From contig OY744469.1 in NCBI GenBank assembly GCA_963556145.1, forward strand, positions 1,798,001-1,862,000: DNA of 64,000 nt, read 5' to 3'. The translations under genes were made by a program, and so were the position numbers. The first letter of the stretch is position 1. The number at the start of each line of letters is the position of its first letter. The notes under the pieces were generated by a model. It was not told the origin of the DNA. It saw nothing but the letters and a program-made list of their open reading frames with translations, and searched no databases. Positions 1 to 11,759 of the stretch are shown here, in pieces. Origin of the DNA: Hygrocybe punicea (Eukaryota; Basidiomycota; Agaricomycetes; Agaricales; Hygrophoraceae).

Positions 1-549
1 AACGACGTTCGTAAAAAATACAACGCATGGGTCTTCTATACCCCTGCCACCACTGCTTCGCTTTCCACCACCGCGACGAGTTCCCCGAACTTCCCCGCGA
101 TACTCGACCCCTCTCACCATATGCTACATAATTCACAACTATTTCCGCGCGGACCACGCTTGAACATAGCTCGTCCCCGAATACCTGTCCCACACACGAT
201 TTCCGCGCCCTCTCTCTGTAAACGTGTTAGGAATGTCTAAATATATATGAGATTTTAGCGGCTGAGCAGATACAGGAATAACATTTTTTTTGGTTTGGGT
301 AGTAGAAATCGTTCACTTGGAAGGTGATTGTTACCGCCAACGTGCTTGCGAGCAGACCTTTCATGATGAACACAGCAAAATGTCTTCCTGGACGAAGGAG
401 CCCATCTCCACAGTATTTTTTACCACAGGGCTCGAGGGACTTGAAGTTGAGGTGGGGCGTACGGTAACGATGGGATGGATAGCGGACGGTTTAGGAATTG
501 TTGTCGCAGGTGGAGACGGTGTCGAAGCTGTGAGTAGAGACGGCGGTGC
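1..549. other. No gene recognised
   Basis: I see no convincing gene. On the minus strand a Ser/Thr/Pro-rich frame continues from the cysteine-rich pseudogene past its in-frame TAG down to about position 365, so part of this stretch may be former coding sequence of that gene. Confidence 0.4.
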
Positions 550-1264
550 CTAGGTCGTAGTCGGAGGCGGAGGAGGGATGTAGGTCGTAGATGGTGGGGG
601 AGGGATATAGGTCATATCCGGCGGAGGTGGAGGCGTTGTAGAAGGAGTAGAAGGACCGCAATACGGCACATTATTAATACGAGAGCATGCCTCTCCAAGG
701 GGCTGGGGACAACACGTTATGGTAGAATCCTTATGACAGGACGTTCCACAGACTCACGACAACAGAAATCATCATTAGGGCAGGGAACATCTGTCGGGTC
801 AAAGCAACCGGTAGGGGGCCCGAACAACATCCGTCTCCGGCACAAACACAACTATATGTGCACTCGCATTGATGTCGTCTCTTAAAAACTACACAGCAGT
901 CACACTTACCCTGCAGGACAGCAAATGTTATCTGCGTAACAGAGACGTCAAACGGCAAATCGAACAGTGGGAAGCGACGAATCGAACCTGAACAACAAAC
1001 GTTTCCAAGAGGGCAACAGATGGCTCCAGATGAACATAATGCATAGCCGGACGGACAAGATGATTGACGGATATGAAGGTGGCCGAGGAGTTCAGGAATC
1101 ACTCCAGCATTTGCGGATGTTGCACCACGGGATCGGGGATCGGGAGCGTTAGCAGGTGGTTTGGGGTTGCCGGGCAAGGTATGTCCAGCCCAAGGTCGTG
1201 CTGCGACAACCGAAGCTGTAACAAGCTTAAGGAGACAGGATAGGTACAAGCGAACGAGCATCAC
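550..1264 (-). pseudogene. Decayed cysteine-rich secreted protein gene
   Basis: The minus strand opens with a hydrophobic, signal-peptide-like start (MMLVRLYLSCLL...) and a Pro-rich spacer, followed by cysteine pairs (CPSGYALCSSGAICCPLGN, VCCS). Two short introns can be proposed (donor near 1000, acceptor near 930; donor GTAAGT near 910, acceptor near 855). They join further CC pairs (NICCPAG, CVCAGDGCCSG) and then GCFDPTDVPCPNDDFCC. To continue, two 1-nt losses must be assumed, one in a G3C5 run near 825 and one near 755. After them come SCHKDSTITCCPQP and a PPPP/STT-rich tail ending at TAG (550-552), although a Ser/Thr/Pro-rich frame runs on behind it. The pattern resembles fungal cysteine-rich secreted or wall proteins with a mucin-like tail. 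Sequencing errors in homopolymers are an alternative to gene death. The function is unknown. Confidence 0.5.
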
Positions 1265-2366
1265 AAGTGGGAGGGAATCGTCAACCCCAAATGCCAGGCC
1301 AATGAAGCTTTGAGACTTATAAACCGAATCTGAGTCTGCATCAGGGTTTGCAATTGATCTCGACCACTAAAACGTACAGGTGTGGGAGCCGTCCCTGTAT
1401 GAGATGCGCTGCAGCTTTGCTTGAAAAAGACACTGAGTCGAACTCAGGCTTTCAGAACTACGGAATACTTACATTTGTGGTAAGCGTCTGGGATCACGTC
1501 GGCTTGCCACAGAAATCGTCTCTCCGTCCATGTCGTCCAGTCTTGAAAACGAGGAGAAGGCCATATAACAGAACACGAGGACCGAGGCCTGCTAGTGGAC
1601 CTGAGGCCTGAGGTACAAGATCCCACGACCAAGCGCTGCGTAGTTGTGCAACAGGAAATCGGACTCGACTGGGTGGCCACGATCCGTATATACCAGTGTG
1701 TCACTGGAAGGCCCGGAGTAAACAATTTACGCCAATAACGGCGAGAGAACGGGTCCGATCGTCTCCAAGTGGGCGGCTGTGGCGCTGTCCATTTGGATGG
1801 TCAAATGTCGGAAAACTAGGTCATATCAGTAGAGGCTCTAGAGTCGTGAGAGGACAAAAAAAGCCCCACCTCTATAAACCGGATGTCCCTAATGTTGCTA
1901 TAAACCGTGATAAAACGCTGTTACTTTGTGAGGACTACGACGAAGAGCCAGGTGTTACTGTAGTCTTCGCTTCAGCATTCGTCACGGTTGTCCAAAGTGT
2001 AAAAAAAAACAAAAATTTCTAACTCTAATGTCGCGACCGGGGATCCTGTTGGAACTTGAAAGGGCGCACACTTCACTTGAGCCCACTTGCTCACTTGCGC
2101 ACTCTCGTGCTTGCTGTCTCCTTCGCGAACGTGTGAGCCTTAGAATGTTGTGACGATTGGTTGGATTTGTACCTGGACGCTGGGTAGGCTGTCGAACCCG
2201 TTCACTTCTGTCATCCCACGCAATACTTACGGCTCAGGAGGAAGCCGTACAGGGCCGAAGGTTGGATTTTCGTCAAGACTGAACTGTCAGCGTCAGTTTG
2301 GATAAAGATGGCGTGAGCGCTTAAAGGCCCGGGCTTGCTTCGTTGCGGCAAATCCACTGCGTCACG
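1265..2366. other. Intergenic, no gene recognised
   Basis: Only short open frames are present, none with a recognisable motif. A stretch near 1444-1700 (-) is weakly coding-like with a possible GTAAGT donor near 1475, but I cannot tie it to a gene. The last ~350 bases probably contain the promoter of the downstream NLR gene. Confidence 0.4.
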
Positions 2367-5300
2367 ATGGACGGGTTACATCGAATTCGCCCAGTGGGCT
2401 CTGTGCTTCCTGAACAGCAAGACATAACCATCCAAGGTTCGCACAACCCCACCATATTCAAAGTAGAAACACTGACAGTTTCGACAGTCGTGAATGCGAG
2501 CGATCTCCCACTTACCACGTTCAAGAAAGCCCAACATCCATTTGTCCGAATATCGGTCGGCAGATTTTCAGACGAAACTGAGGTTACTGAGAATCCGTCG
2601 ACTTCACCTTGTTGGACCAAGACAATCCGTCTTTCGGTCGTTGACTGTTCGCCATCCGATCCGACGCAGGCCGCTATCTGGTTGAGCGACGCCGGAAGAT
2701 CCACTGTGTACCCAACATCCGTTCTTTCGTTTCAAGTGATCCATCGTCGCCTCATTCCTGATCGTGCTCTGTGTCACTGTTTCCTCACTATCGAGGATCT
2801 TCTCAAATTACAACGGGTTGCGGCAGGTGAGCATTTTTATCTTGTCAAGATACTTTCCCAAACACATCCAGAGATCCACCTGGATCTGCGTCCCCTCAAG
2901 GAGAAGCCCAATGCTCCCACTGCAGGTCGTCTCACCCTTCATGTTGATCTCATCAAATCTGCAGCAGCCAAGCCCAACGCCAAAGAAGAAATTGTGGATG
3001 GGCAGTTCGATGGTCCACGGGTCCTTGCGACCATAGATCATGCTCAAACTATGAGCAGTGCCGTGATTGGTACCATAGGCGATGTTGCTTCCGCTACTTG
3101 GACCACGTTGGAGCCTCTCTGTGGATTGTTGGACCTTCCCGTGTTCGAAAAGCTTGTAAAGGCACTGGATGAGCTCGCCAAGGTTTGCATCATTATTTTC
3201 AATCAACTGGTGCGTTGATTCCTTCCCATAGATCCACCCATTTGTCAATATAGGTTGGACAATCATAGTCTCTGTGTATAAGGCGCGATGTGGTTCCCCA
3301 TTTATTCCTACCTCAGAGTCTCTCCATTTAGGTCGCGAAAGCAGAAGTGGATCGGGACAATAAGATTACTAACCTGATAACAACGATAACCGACGTTTTC
3401 ACTTTCGCTGGAGCGGTTGACAGGGTGCCGAAGATAGATATGTATAGGGATGTCATTGACAAGCTGTGGAAGCAGACGTACGAGTGCGCTTTGTTCATCC
3501 AGGAGTACAAAGGTCATGGATTTACTCGCAAGTCTTCAATCTACCACAATCTTGTGATTCTCTCAGACTAACTGGCCACTTCACACAGGTCGAGCATTAC
3601 TCGGCACGATCTCAAATGCATCTGCCAAGATAGAGGATTTCTCTACCGCATTCAAAACGCTCAAAGAGTCGTTCGACAGGGCATCGGGCATTCAAATCGT
3701 TCTCTCCACTTGTCGAATCTCTCAGGATACTAGGAGGTTGAGTGTGTCTCATCGTCATCATGTGCGTCCGTCATGTTCATGATCTTTGACAGTCATTACG
3801 GATGCACTGAATTTACCAACCCCGCCGGATTCTTCAGCACGACCGCGGTGTCTTCGAGGCACTCGCGTACCTCTCCTCAGATTCATTATGGAGTGGGTAA
3901 CCTGTCCTGACAACGGTAAGACAATCCTCTGGTTGTCAGGACATGCAGGTTCGGGGAAGAGCACTATCTCGGCTACAATTGCCGATTGGCTTGGCGAATT
4001 TAGTCGCCTGTGTTGTTTCATTTACTTCAGCCGCGACGCAGAGGATCTGAGGCGCCCCAATTTAGTCATCCGAAGATGGGCTGACAGTTTAGCTTCCTTC
4101 GATCCTCGTGTTGCGGAAGTGCTGGATGCCGCTCTCCAAAAGACGACGGGCATCATTGGTCACCCACTTGATTCCCAATTCACCAAACTTATCGTCGAGC
4201 CACTGTCTTCCATCCAGTCACTTCAAACAGAAGGTCCAATAGTTGTGGTCATCGATGCACTGGATGAATGTGGGAGTGTTCCCGAGCGTCGCTCTTTACT
4301 CTCGATTCTGGCTTCAGAGTCGAGGAAACTTCCGTCATTTATCAAAGTTCTGATCACGAGCAGAGACGAGCCCGACATACGATATGAATTCCAGGACAAG
4401 TCTCACATCCTTGAAAAGCCACTCGACATCGCCGATGCGAGCACAGCTGCTGATATATCAAAGTTCTTCCAACACCGATTCCTGCAGATCCGCACAGGCG
4501 TTTATGGACGGACATTGCCAGCGCCATGGCCTACACTAGGTGAAATTACTAACCTCGAGGAACGTGCAGCAGGGCTTTTTATCTGGGCGTCGACCGTCTG
4601 TAACTTTGTCGAAGGGAACGGACGGGTCATCGATCATCAGAAACAGCTCAAACTCATTCTGGACAAGACTTCACCCGACCCGGAATCTCCGATCGACAAG
4701 CTCTATTCCACCGTCCTCACACATTCATATGATTCACAAGATCACGATATGGAACATGACTTCAAATTGATTCTATCGACAATGGTATCGGCGCGGACAC
4801 CACTTTCCTCGAAGGCTGTTGCGCAATTTCTTGATCACATGCCGCGCATGTCAAGACTTGATGTGATCATGTTCGTCCAGCCTTTGGGGTCATTACTAAG
4901 TGGGACTAGGGATGCGAATGCGTTGCTCCGACCACTTCATCCCTCCTTTTATGATTTCTTGACGGATGAGACGCGAAGCCAACACTTCTATATTGATAAA
5001 AGAGAGCACAGTGCCGCAATGGCCAGATCATGCCTCGAGATTATCATTCACGAATTAAATAAGGACGACATCTGCGGGGTCGGAGATCTGTTCTACCTAA
5101 ACAAGGACATCTCAAATGATGACGTGGAACGAGCAATGTCTGAGGGTCTCCGTTACGCCTGTCGCTTCTGGGTGGACCATATCGTCGAAGTCAATTCTGG
5201 CGTTGGGCTGTTGGCCAAAATTGAAACGTTTCTATTTCGACACCTGTTGCACTGGATTGAAGCCCTGAGTCTCATGAACATGTTGGGTGTTGCACATCAG

Positions 5301-6824
5301 TCATTGCTGCGTCTTGAACGGTGGTTGAAAGTAAGTTTCTTCTTCAATTCAATATCGAGCTCGCTGAGCATTCGCATCAGGAATTCAGCCGCGGGAGCGA
5401 TGATCTCATCAACATGACATACGATGGACAACGGTTTCTGCAAGCATTTTCCAGGCCCATCTCAGAGGGTGGCTCGCATGTCTATTCCTCCGCATTGGCA
5501 TTTACACCCACGGATACCCATCTGTTCCGTGTCTATGCTGCATCTTATGCCGATAGACATCCTACTATTGTATTTGGGAAGGAGCATAGATGGCCAGTTC
5601 TCATATCCGTTCTGGAAGGGCATGAAGGTTGGGTCCGTTCTGTTGTATTCTCACCCGATGGTTCTCGACTTGCGAGCTGCTCCTACGACAAGACTGTTCG
5701 CATTTGGAATGCCGAGAGTGGTGCGCCAGTTGGTGGACCGTTGAAGGGGCATGAATGTCAGGTCTATTCTGTTGTTTTCTCACCTGATGGTTCTCGACTT
5801 GCGAGCTGCTCCAACGACAAGACTGTTCGCATTTGGAATGCCGAGAGTGGTGCACCAGTTGGTGGCCCGTTGGAGGGGCACAGAAACGCTGTCAATTCCA
5901 TTGTTTTCTCACCTGATGGTTCTCGACTTGCGAGCTGCTCCAACGACAAGACTGTTCGCATTTGGAATGCCGACAGTGGTGCAGCAATTGGTGGACCGTT
6001 GGAAGGCCATGAAGATTATGTCAATTCCGTTGTTTTCTCATGATGGTTCTCGACTTGCAAGCTGCTCCAACGACAAGACTGTACGCGTTTGGAATGCCGA
6101 GAGTGGTGCGCCAGTTGGTGGTCTGTTTAAGGGGCATGGGAACGCTGTCAATCCCGTTGTTTTCTCGCCCGATGGTTCTCGACTTGCGAGCTGCTCCAAC
6201 GACAACGCTGTTCGCATTTGGAATGCCGTGAGTGGTGTGTCAGTTGGTGGCCCGTTGGAGGGGCATGAAGACGCTGTCTATTCCATTGTTTTCTCACCAG
6301 ATGGTTCTCGACTGGCGAGCTGCTCCAACGACAAGACTGTTCGCATTCGGAATGCCGAGAGTGGTGCACCAGTTGGTGACCCGTTGGAAGGCCATAAAGT
6401 TCGTGTCCACTCCATTGTTTTCTCACCCGATGGTTCTCGACCAAGCTGCTCCTACGACAAGACTGTTCGCATTTGGAATGCCGTGAGTGGTGCGCCAATT
6501 GGTGGCCCGTTGGAATGCCATAAAGATGGTGTCCGTTCCGTTGTTTTCTCACCGGATGGTTCTCGACTTGCGAGCTGCTCCAACGACCACAATGTTCGCA
6601 TTTGGAATGCCGAGAGTGGTGCGCCAGTTGGTGGCCCGTTGGAGGGGCATCAAGATTTCGTCATTTCCGTTGTTTTCTCACCCAATTGTTCTCGACTTGG
6701 GAGCTGCTCCAACGACAAGACTGTTCGCATTTGGAATGCCGAGAGTGGTGCACCAGTTGGTGGCCCGTTGGAGGGGCACGAAGACATCGTGCTTCAACAT
6801 CTGCTGCACCTTCTTCCCCTTTGA
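2367..6824 (+). pseudogene. NLR-type protein: C2-like, NACHT, WD40 (broken)
   Basis: Fungal NLR-like signalling ATPase of the type linked to non-self recognition. ATG at 2367. Proposed exons are 2367-3182, 3232-3273, 3332-3527, 3589-3741, 3793-5330 and 5381 onward; all phases agree. Residues ~1-180 look like a C2-type N-terminus. A NACHT P-loop (GHAGSGKST) lies near residue 455, a Walker B segment (VVVIDALDEC) near 553 and a sensor-like TSRDEP behind it. WD40 units start near residue 990 (5611). The intron 3528-3588 is GC-AG (GCAAGT donor). In the fourth WD unit a CC is missing (near 6040), giving TGA at 6041-6043; the frame resumes as open sequence to 6824 where unit 10 stops after a few residues. 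So this copy is frameshifted and truncated, unless the 2-nt loss is an assembly error. Known members assemble through C-terminal repeat recognition; the role here is inferred. Confidence 0.85.
5611..6800 (+). repeat. Nine near-identical 129-bp WD40 units plus a partial tenth
   Basis: Each unit encodes 43 residues with the shape [37 protein letters not shown]. Unit 4 has the 2-nt deletion, unit 7 a 3-nt in-frame loss (RLAS to RPS), and unit 10 ends after about seven residues. Variation sits mainly in the few residues after the GH dipeptide, as in other fungal NLR repeat arrays undergoing concerted evolution. Confidence 0.95.
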
Positions 6825-7530
6825 ACGTGTTTCCATTGCCGCTATCGTTGTTGCCATTACCCTCACTTTTCTCGTTATTCATAAAATTCGAATTCCCAGA
6901 CGCCACCACCTGCTCCTTGATTGGAGACAGCCTGTCGAACGAGCTACCGCGAGGCGAACTCGGGTGCGAGGCTGGCGTGACATGGATGGGCGGCGCGACG
7001 TCTGTCGTGTGCGGAGGCACCTCCACCAGGGATGCGTGCACGACGGATGCGTGTGCGTGGGCGTGTGCATGCGCCATGATGTGCACGTACGTGGTGCGCG
7101 TGCCCATGCCCATGTCCATGGGGATGGGTGGTATCCTCCGAGTGAGGTACGGCGACCTCCGATCGAGACTTGACCTCTCCGCCAAACCAGGTCCATTCAT
7201 AGCCATCCTTATCTGTATAAAAAAATTGTCATGAAAATATATATATATATATATATAGGGAAAGAGAAGGGACGTTTGGAAGATAATATATACCTCGTTT
7301 GTCGGCGATCCAAGCAAAGACCTCCAACCATTTCCCACCTCAGACCCCTCCACGTACTCCGTGAGGTGATGTGGTGAGCAATGAGGGTGAGACAACTCCT
7401 ATTGCTTGAACACATTTTGAACCTCGACCCGAGATGGGAGAGGTACGCCTGCATTGAGGGATACGGCAAGGTTCTCGAATGGAGCGTGCTCGGCGATGGG
7501 TAGTGCGTGGGGGTAGTCGCCCTCGTCCAT
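6790..7530 (-). CDS. 5' part of an unidentified gene divergent from eIF2B-gamma
   Basis: ATG at 7530 (-) opens a coding-like exon (MDEGDYPHALPIAEHAPFEN...) down to about 7400. A second segment (...EVGNGWRSLLGSPTNE) ends at a GTATAT donor near 7292. After an intron holding an (AT)n tract, a third exon starts near 7222 (IRMAMNGPGLAERSS...) with a His/Ala run (HAHAHAHA), PPIHVTP and an Asn/Gly-rich stretch (GNGNNDSGNGN), open until it meets the antisense of the NLR WD40 unit near 6790. I do not recognise a family. Composition suggests a disordered regulatory-type protein. The 3' part appears to have been replaced by the NLR tail, so this is probably a truncated gene. Exon ends are approximate. 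Confidence 0.5.
7235..7258. repeat. (AT)n microsatellite
   Basis: An uninterrupted TA/AT tract of about 22 bases lies inside the proposed intron of the minus-strand gene. Confidence 0.9.
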
Positions 7531-7608
7531 TAGACTTGGGTAAAATTTATTTTTTAAACTCGAATTATTTGATCGCAAAAAACCTCATCCGTCTCCTGCG
7601 CGTGTTTC
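7531..7608. promoter_or_regulatory. 78-bp divergent intergenic region, probable bidirectional promoter
   Basis: Two ATGs pointing away from each other (7530 minus, 7609 plus) are separated by only 78 bases that include an A/T-rich core. If both starts are right, the two genes must share promoter elements. Confidence 0.5.
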
Positions 7609-9485
7609 ATGGATCTGGACGACAAAGCAGACTTCCCCACTCGCGAGTTTCTCGGGATCGTATTGGCTGGCTCTGGCAATGAGTCAGAAATCCTACTGTA
7701 TACCGTTCCAGTGACGATACTGACGTATCTTCAGGTTGTCGCCGTTGACCAGCGATCATGGTGGCGAACCTTGTCCCAAAGCCTTACTACCCATCGCAAA
7801 CAAGCCCTTGTTGGATTACACGCTCTCCTGGCTCGAACAGTCTGGAATAAGAGGTTGTCGACTTTTACCTGATTGCAATTGAGAAGGCTTGACGCAGTCG
7901 TCTAGATGTCCTGCTTATCTGTCCAATGACTCACCGGTCTCTTATTTCTCACCATATTCACTCGACTTCGTTCTCCACTCTATGCATCGATCTGCAAACA
8001 TACGATGACTCTCAGGATGCTGCCACTGGGACATGTAAACTTCTACGGCATTTTGCTAGCCGGATCCAAGAAGACTTCGTCCTCCTTCCTTGCGATTTCA
8101 TACCGCCGTCCTCCCTTCCCCTTATCGCTCTTCTGAACAAATTCCGAACCGATGCAGCTGCCGATGGGACAATCGCACTATCATGTTGGATCCCCCGACC
8201 TCAAGCCCAGAACGGTGCTGTTCCTCATGAATGGGGCCCGCTGACCCCGCCTGTTTCCATCGTGTGGGATGAAAGCACTAGTAGCCTCTTGCATGTAGAG
8301 ACACCAGATTTGGACCATAACGCCGAGGATATGGAATTGCGGATGGGATTGTTGTCTCGGTATGTCATTGTTACTACCGATAACACGTTCGCAAAAGTTT
8401 GATCACCGTGTTGGTCAGGTACCCTCGCGTAGTGCTTTCAACCAAATTTCAAGACTCGCACGTCTATGTTTGCAGAAAATCCCTTCTTGACGTATTGCAA
8501 GAGAATACGCATTTCGAATCATTCCGGCAAGATTTTTTCCCCTGGCTGTGCAAGGTCCAATATCAACCGAGCAAGCGTGGCAAGTATCGACAAGGTAAAC
8601 GTATTAGTTCTCTTCAGCAGCAGGTTCTCGCGGCTGATCTTCGCAAATCATTATTAGTTTTGAACCACACGTCGTCCACTATTGCTCTGAAACATTCTAC
8701 AACGTATTTGGGCCTTTTCGATTTCGAAAAGCGCTCCACACTCCTGCCTAAATCCTATCAGACATTCGGGCAGCAGCATGCCAATGATATCACCTTTAGT
8801 TCTCCACCATCTCCAGCTGGATTTGATAGGGAAGGAGGTGGTTCGCCAAGTTTGAGGGTTGGTGTGCTCATTCATCAGGCCAATGCCGGCTTTGCTGCTA
8901 GGGTGAACAATCTATGGTCTTTCCTAGAAGTAAATCAACATGTGAGTTTGTTGTTGTGATAAGCACAACTACACCTGCAATGATATCAGTTTTTGGCAGA
9001 AACAACCTCGATATTACCCTCTGGCCCAAAGAGTAGGTTGCACGGTGGGCAGGTTTTTACTGATGCCATAATTGGTCACTCTACACAAGTGGACGAGGGT
9101 ACAACTATCAAGAAGTCGGTCATTGGACGACACTGTGTCATCGGTAGACAGGCATGGATTGTAGGGAGTGTTATCCTGGATCACTGCGTAGTTGGAGAAG
9201 GGTATGTATCATATCTGGTTCACATTGTATAGTGCCATTGCTGATCTGGAAGGACAGTGCCAAGCTTCATGGTTGTATTCTGGGTACAAATACCCAAATT
9301 GGTTCCAAAACAGTTTTGTTGCAATGTATAACCCAAGCTGGCTATAAAATACCCATGGGAGGTGAGAAGACTCTACCTATCAGTCAAAGGTGTCAAAGCT
9401 AATTGTGTATAAATGACTAAATTAAGTGGAGCACAAAAATGAGAAACTTGAAATATCTGATTGGACACACAGCAAAGAAGAGTAG
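7609..9485 (+). CDS. Translation initiation factor eIF2B subunit gamma
   Basis: eIF2B is the guanine-nucleotide exchange factor that recharges eIF2 for initiation; gamma, with epsilon, forms its catalytic part (yeast GCD1). Exons 7609-7682, 7735-7853, 7906-8359, 8419-8941, 8990-9201, 9258-9361 and 9427-9485 splice at GT/AG into 514 codons without a stop, within the family's normal size. The nucleotidyltransferase-like N-terminus reads FLGIVLAGSGNE / LSPLTSDHGGEPCPKALLP / IANKPLLDYTLSWLEQSGIR. The left-handed beta-helix hexapeptide repeats are seen in VDEGTTIKKSVIGRHCVIG and later exons. The C-terminus NEKLEISDWT matches the conserved gamma tail. The gene looks intact and is the best host anchor of the window. 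The 8419-8941 exon is unusually long and might hide one more short intron near 8590-8650. Confidence 0.95.
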
Positions 9486-9859
9486 TTTTTGCATGGGGCA
9501 CTTTATTTTATAGACATTGAATGTTGAAATGACACAGTAGCTGTTAGTTGGTACCTGTGCTTCATTATGGTGTTTAGTTAAAGGTTCTAAAAGTTAGTAA
9601 AGTTATTTATGACTTCAGAGCAGGCTTGCAAGGACTAGGCTAAAATTTCAATTTACCTCTTATTACTTGAGAGCAAGCACTCGATTTCTTCATCACAGTA
9701 CAGTCAAATATTTAATAACTTTACTAACCAACAGTAATAACTTTGCTAACTTTTCCAGCTGTTCATTCAGGGCACTTACTGCATTTTTTTCTTCAATTGA
9801 GAAATCAGACTAGTGTTTGACACTAGGGTTTAACACGGGTAACCCAAGGGTTTGTCTTC

Positions 9860-10260
9860 AAATGATGCCTGAATTTGGACTAGCAAACCTGAGTAAACTC
9901 AAATCTAAATTATACTTTCCCTCCACACTTTAACACTGATTATTATTTTGATTGCAGGACTAATCTAAAGGCAAGAGAAAAGAATTAATTTAGACATTTA
10001 TTTATTCATCACTTAAATTCCATATTTAGATTTGGCCTAAATGTAAATCTTTAGATTATATTTTGCTGCTAACTTTAGAAATAACTTTAGATCCTGACTA
10101 AATGTTGAAAGTCCTGATGTGTCATCCTATGATACCTTTTGACTTATTTGTAATCATAGCGGTTCCAACCCCGACTGGAACCGCGTTTATTCCCCAGAAA
10201 ATATTTATTCTTATGGAAAGGCACCCATTGATGGTTGCTGAGCATGGACAGGTCTGATTT
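9860..10260. repeat. Degenerate dispersed repeat, same family as the fold-back arms
   Basis: The segment from 'tttggactagcaaacct' to 'aagtcctgatgtg' (about 9873-10122) is clearly similar to the right arm (27713-27957) and, inverted, to the left arm (26188-26450) of the fold-back element. The following bases up to ~10255 (gttgctgagcatggacagg) recur inverted at about 25447-25470. Copies are diverged, so the family is old. Confidence 0.75.
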
Positions 10261-11219
10261 AGAACCATTTGCTGTTGTGACATGTTAAGATGGGTATGTA
10301 ATCTGTTAATCTAAGTTGGGTAGCCTGTCTAGACTCTGACTATGATAATAATAATAAATATTTAATCATGACTATTGATCTCCTGGGGGACTGGGGAGAT
10401 CATACTAGTACCGAGTCACGATGAGCATACTAGTACCGAGTCACAGTGAGCAACACTAGTAGCTATTTCAATTACTTCCTAATATTTGACCATAGCAGCG
10501 AGAATGACTCACTGTACACATATGGCTTATAAGCAGATGGTGCAGGTACGAAGTACCTATCCACTCTCACTCTCATTCTTTTTGCTGTACCGTTCTCAGT
10601 AATCTAACCCACACTCGTTTATCATTTTAATTTACAAACTTTTTGACAATGAGCCTTTGTGCTGACTTGTTTAGTGGGCCAGTGCTGCGCATGGCATGAA
10701 CGAGTTCTTTTTTTCCTCTCCTCACTTTCATCATAGCAACCTCTCACCATAGCAATATAAAAAGTAGAAAAAATAAAACTGCATAGCATGTCTCAACCTC
10801 CTCTCCCACTGTCATGTCTTCTTTGCTTCATTATGATGCAATATTCTCAGCCCAAAAAGAGAGCAACACGTCAACAGTCAAATACAACTGCCTTTAATTA
10901 AACAGTATGATAATAATTGACTTACATTTGCTCAACCCTACTTCTCCATAATCTTGCTGCACAACAGATGATAACATGAAGACAGCTATGCTTGAGTGGG
11001 CTAATGTTGCATATGGCATGAACAAAGTTGTGTTTCTGTCATTGGATTTTTATTTGTATGATTATTACGAATATTGATAAGTGATTTTGCTTGAAATATA
11101 TAATTAGCATATAATATATACAGCGATATCACATTGAATTATATGTTTTAAGTAAAAATATCATTATATCATCTGAGTTGTACTAATTTCTGCTTATATG
11201 GCTGATATTTCCATATATA

Positions 11220-11410
11220 GTAATAATGGTCACATGTGACTGTGACTCCTGTGATCATCTCAAAATTTAGCATATATAGTGGAAAATTGCCTTATATGGT
11301 TAGACTGGTCACATGTGACTGTCACCATTGCGATCAGCAAAAAATTTGCTATATAATATCAAAAATTACCTTATATGGTTAGATTGGTCACATGTCACTG
11401 TCACACCTGA
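11220..11410. repeat. Three copies of a palindromic TCACATGTGA-type motif
   Basis: GGTCACATGTGACTGT occurs near 11229 and 11308, and with one change (TCACATGTCA) near 11387. Each is preceded by similar A/T-rich sequence (cttatatggttaga-tggtcac). Spacing is about 80 bp. It may be a degenerate tandem repeat or part of a transposon end. Confidence 0.6.
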
Positions 11411-11759
11411 TCCGAAATGACAATATCAGTCAGCAGTTCAATTTTCAGCTGATTCTGATAAGAATTGAGACCAGTATGAATATTTTGAATATAATTAGAA
11501 GGTAATTTGTCTTTTTTGTAACAACCCATCTTTGGATGTTTATGTAAGCTTGTCCACACATGGCCCTAACTGTATCTGATTTTCCAGTATCAGAAGTAGA
11601 ATCATATCTCTTGCCCAAAAAAATTTTCTCTATAGGCGATCATAGAACATTAATTAATTAATTAATTACGAACCCTCACTGGTCCTGGTTTGATAAAGAA
11701 CGAGTCTTTTAATAAATTAAAAGAACTCATAACTGCAAAGATGTTTTTCCTGCACTTCG

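Larger units (their letters stand above)
9486..11740. other. A/T-rich non-coding stretch with repeats
   Basis: No gene is visible. It contains a copy of a dispersed repeat (9860-10260), a two-copy ~25-bp direct repeat with CATACTAGTACCGAGTCAC (10404-10455), and a palindromic motif repeated three times at about 80-bp spacing (11220-11410). Confidence 0.7.

Noticed and set aside
6148..6552. Minus-strand frames across the WD40 array
   Set aside because: Repeated antisense of the WD40 units ([11 protein letters not shown] repeated), open only because the sense codons avoid stops.
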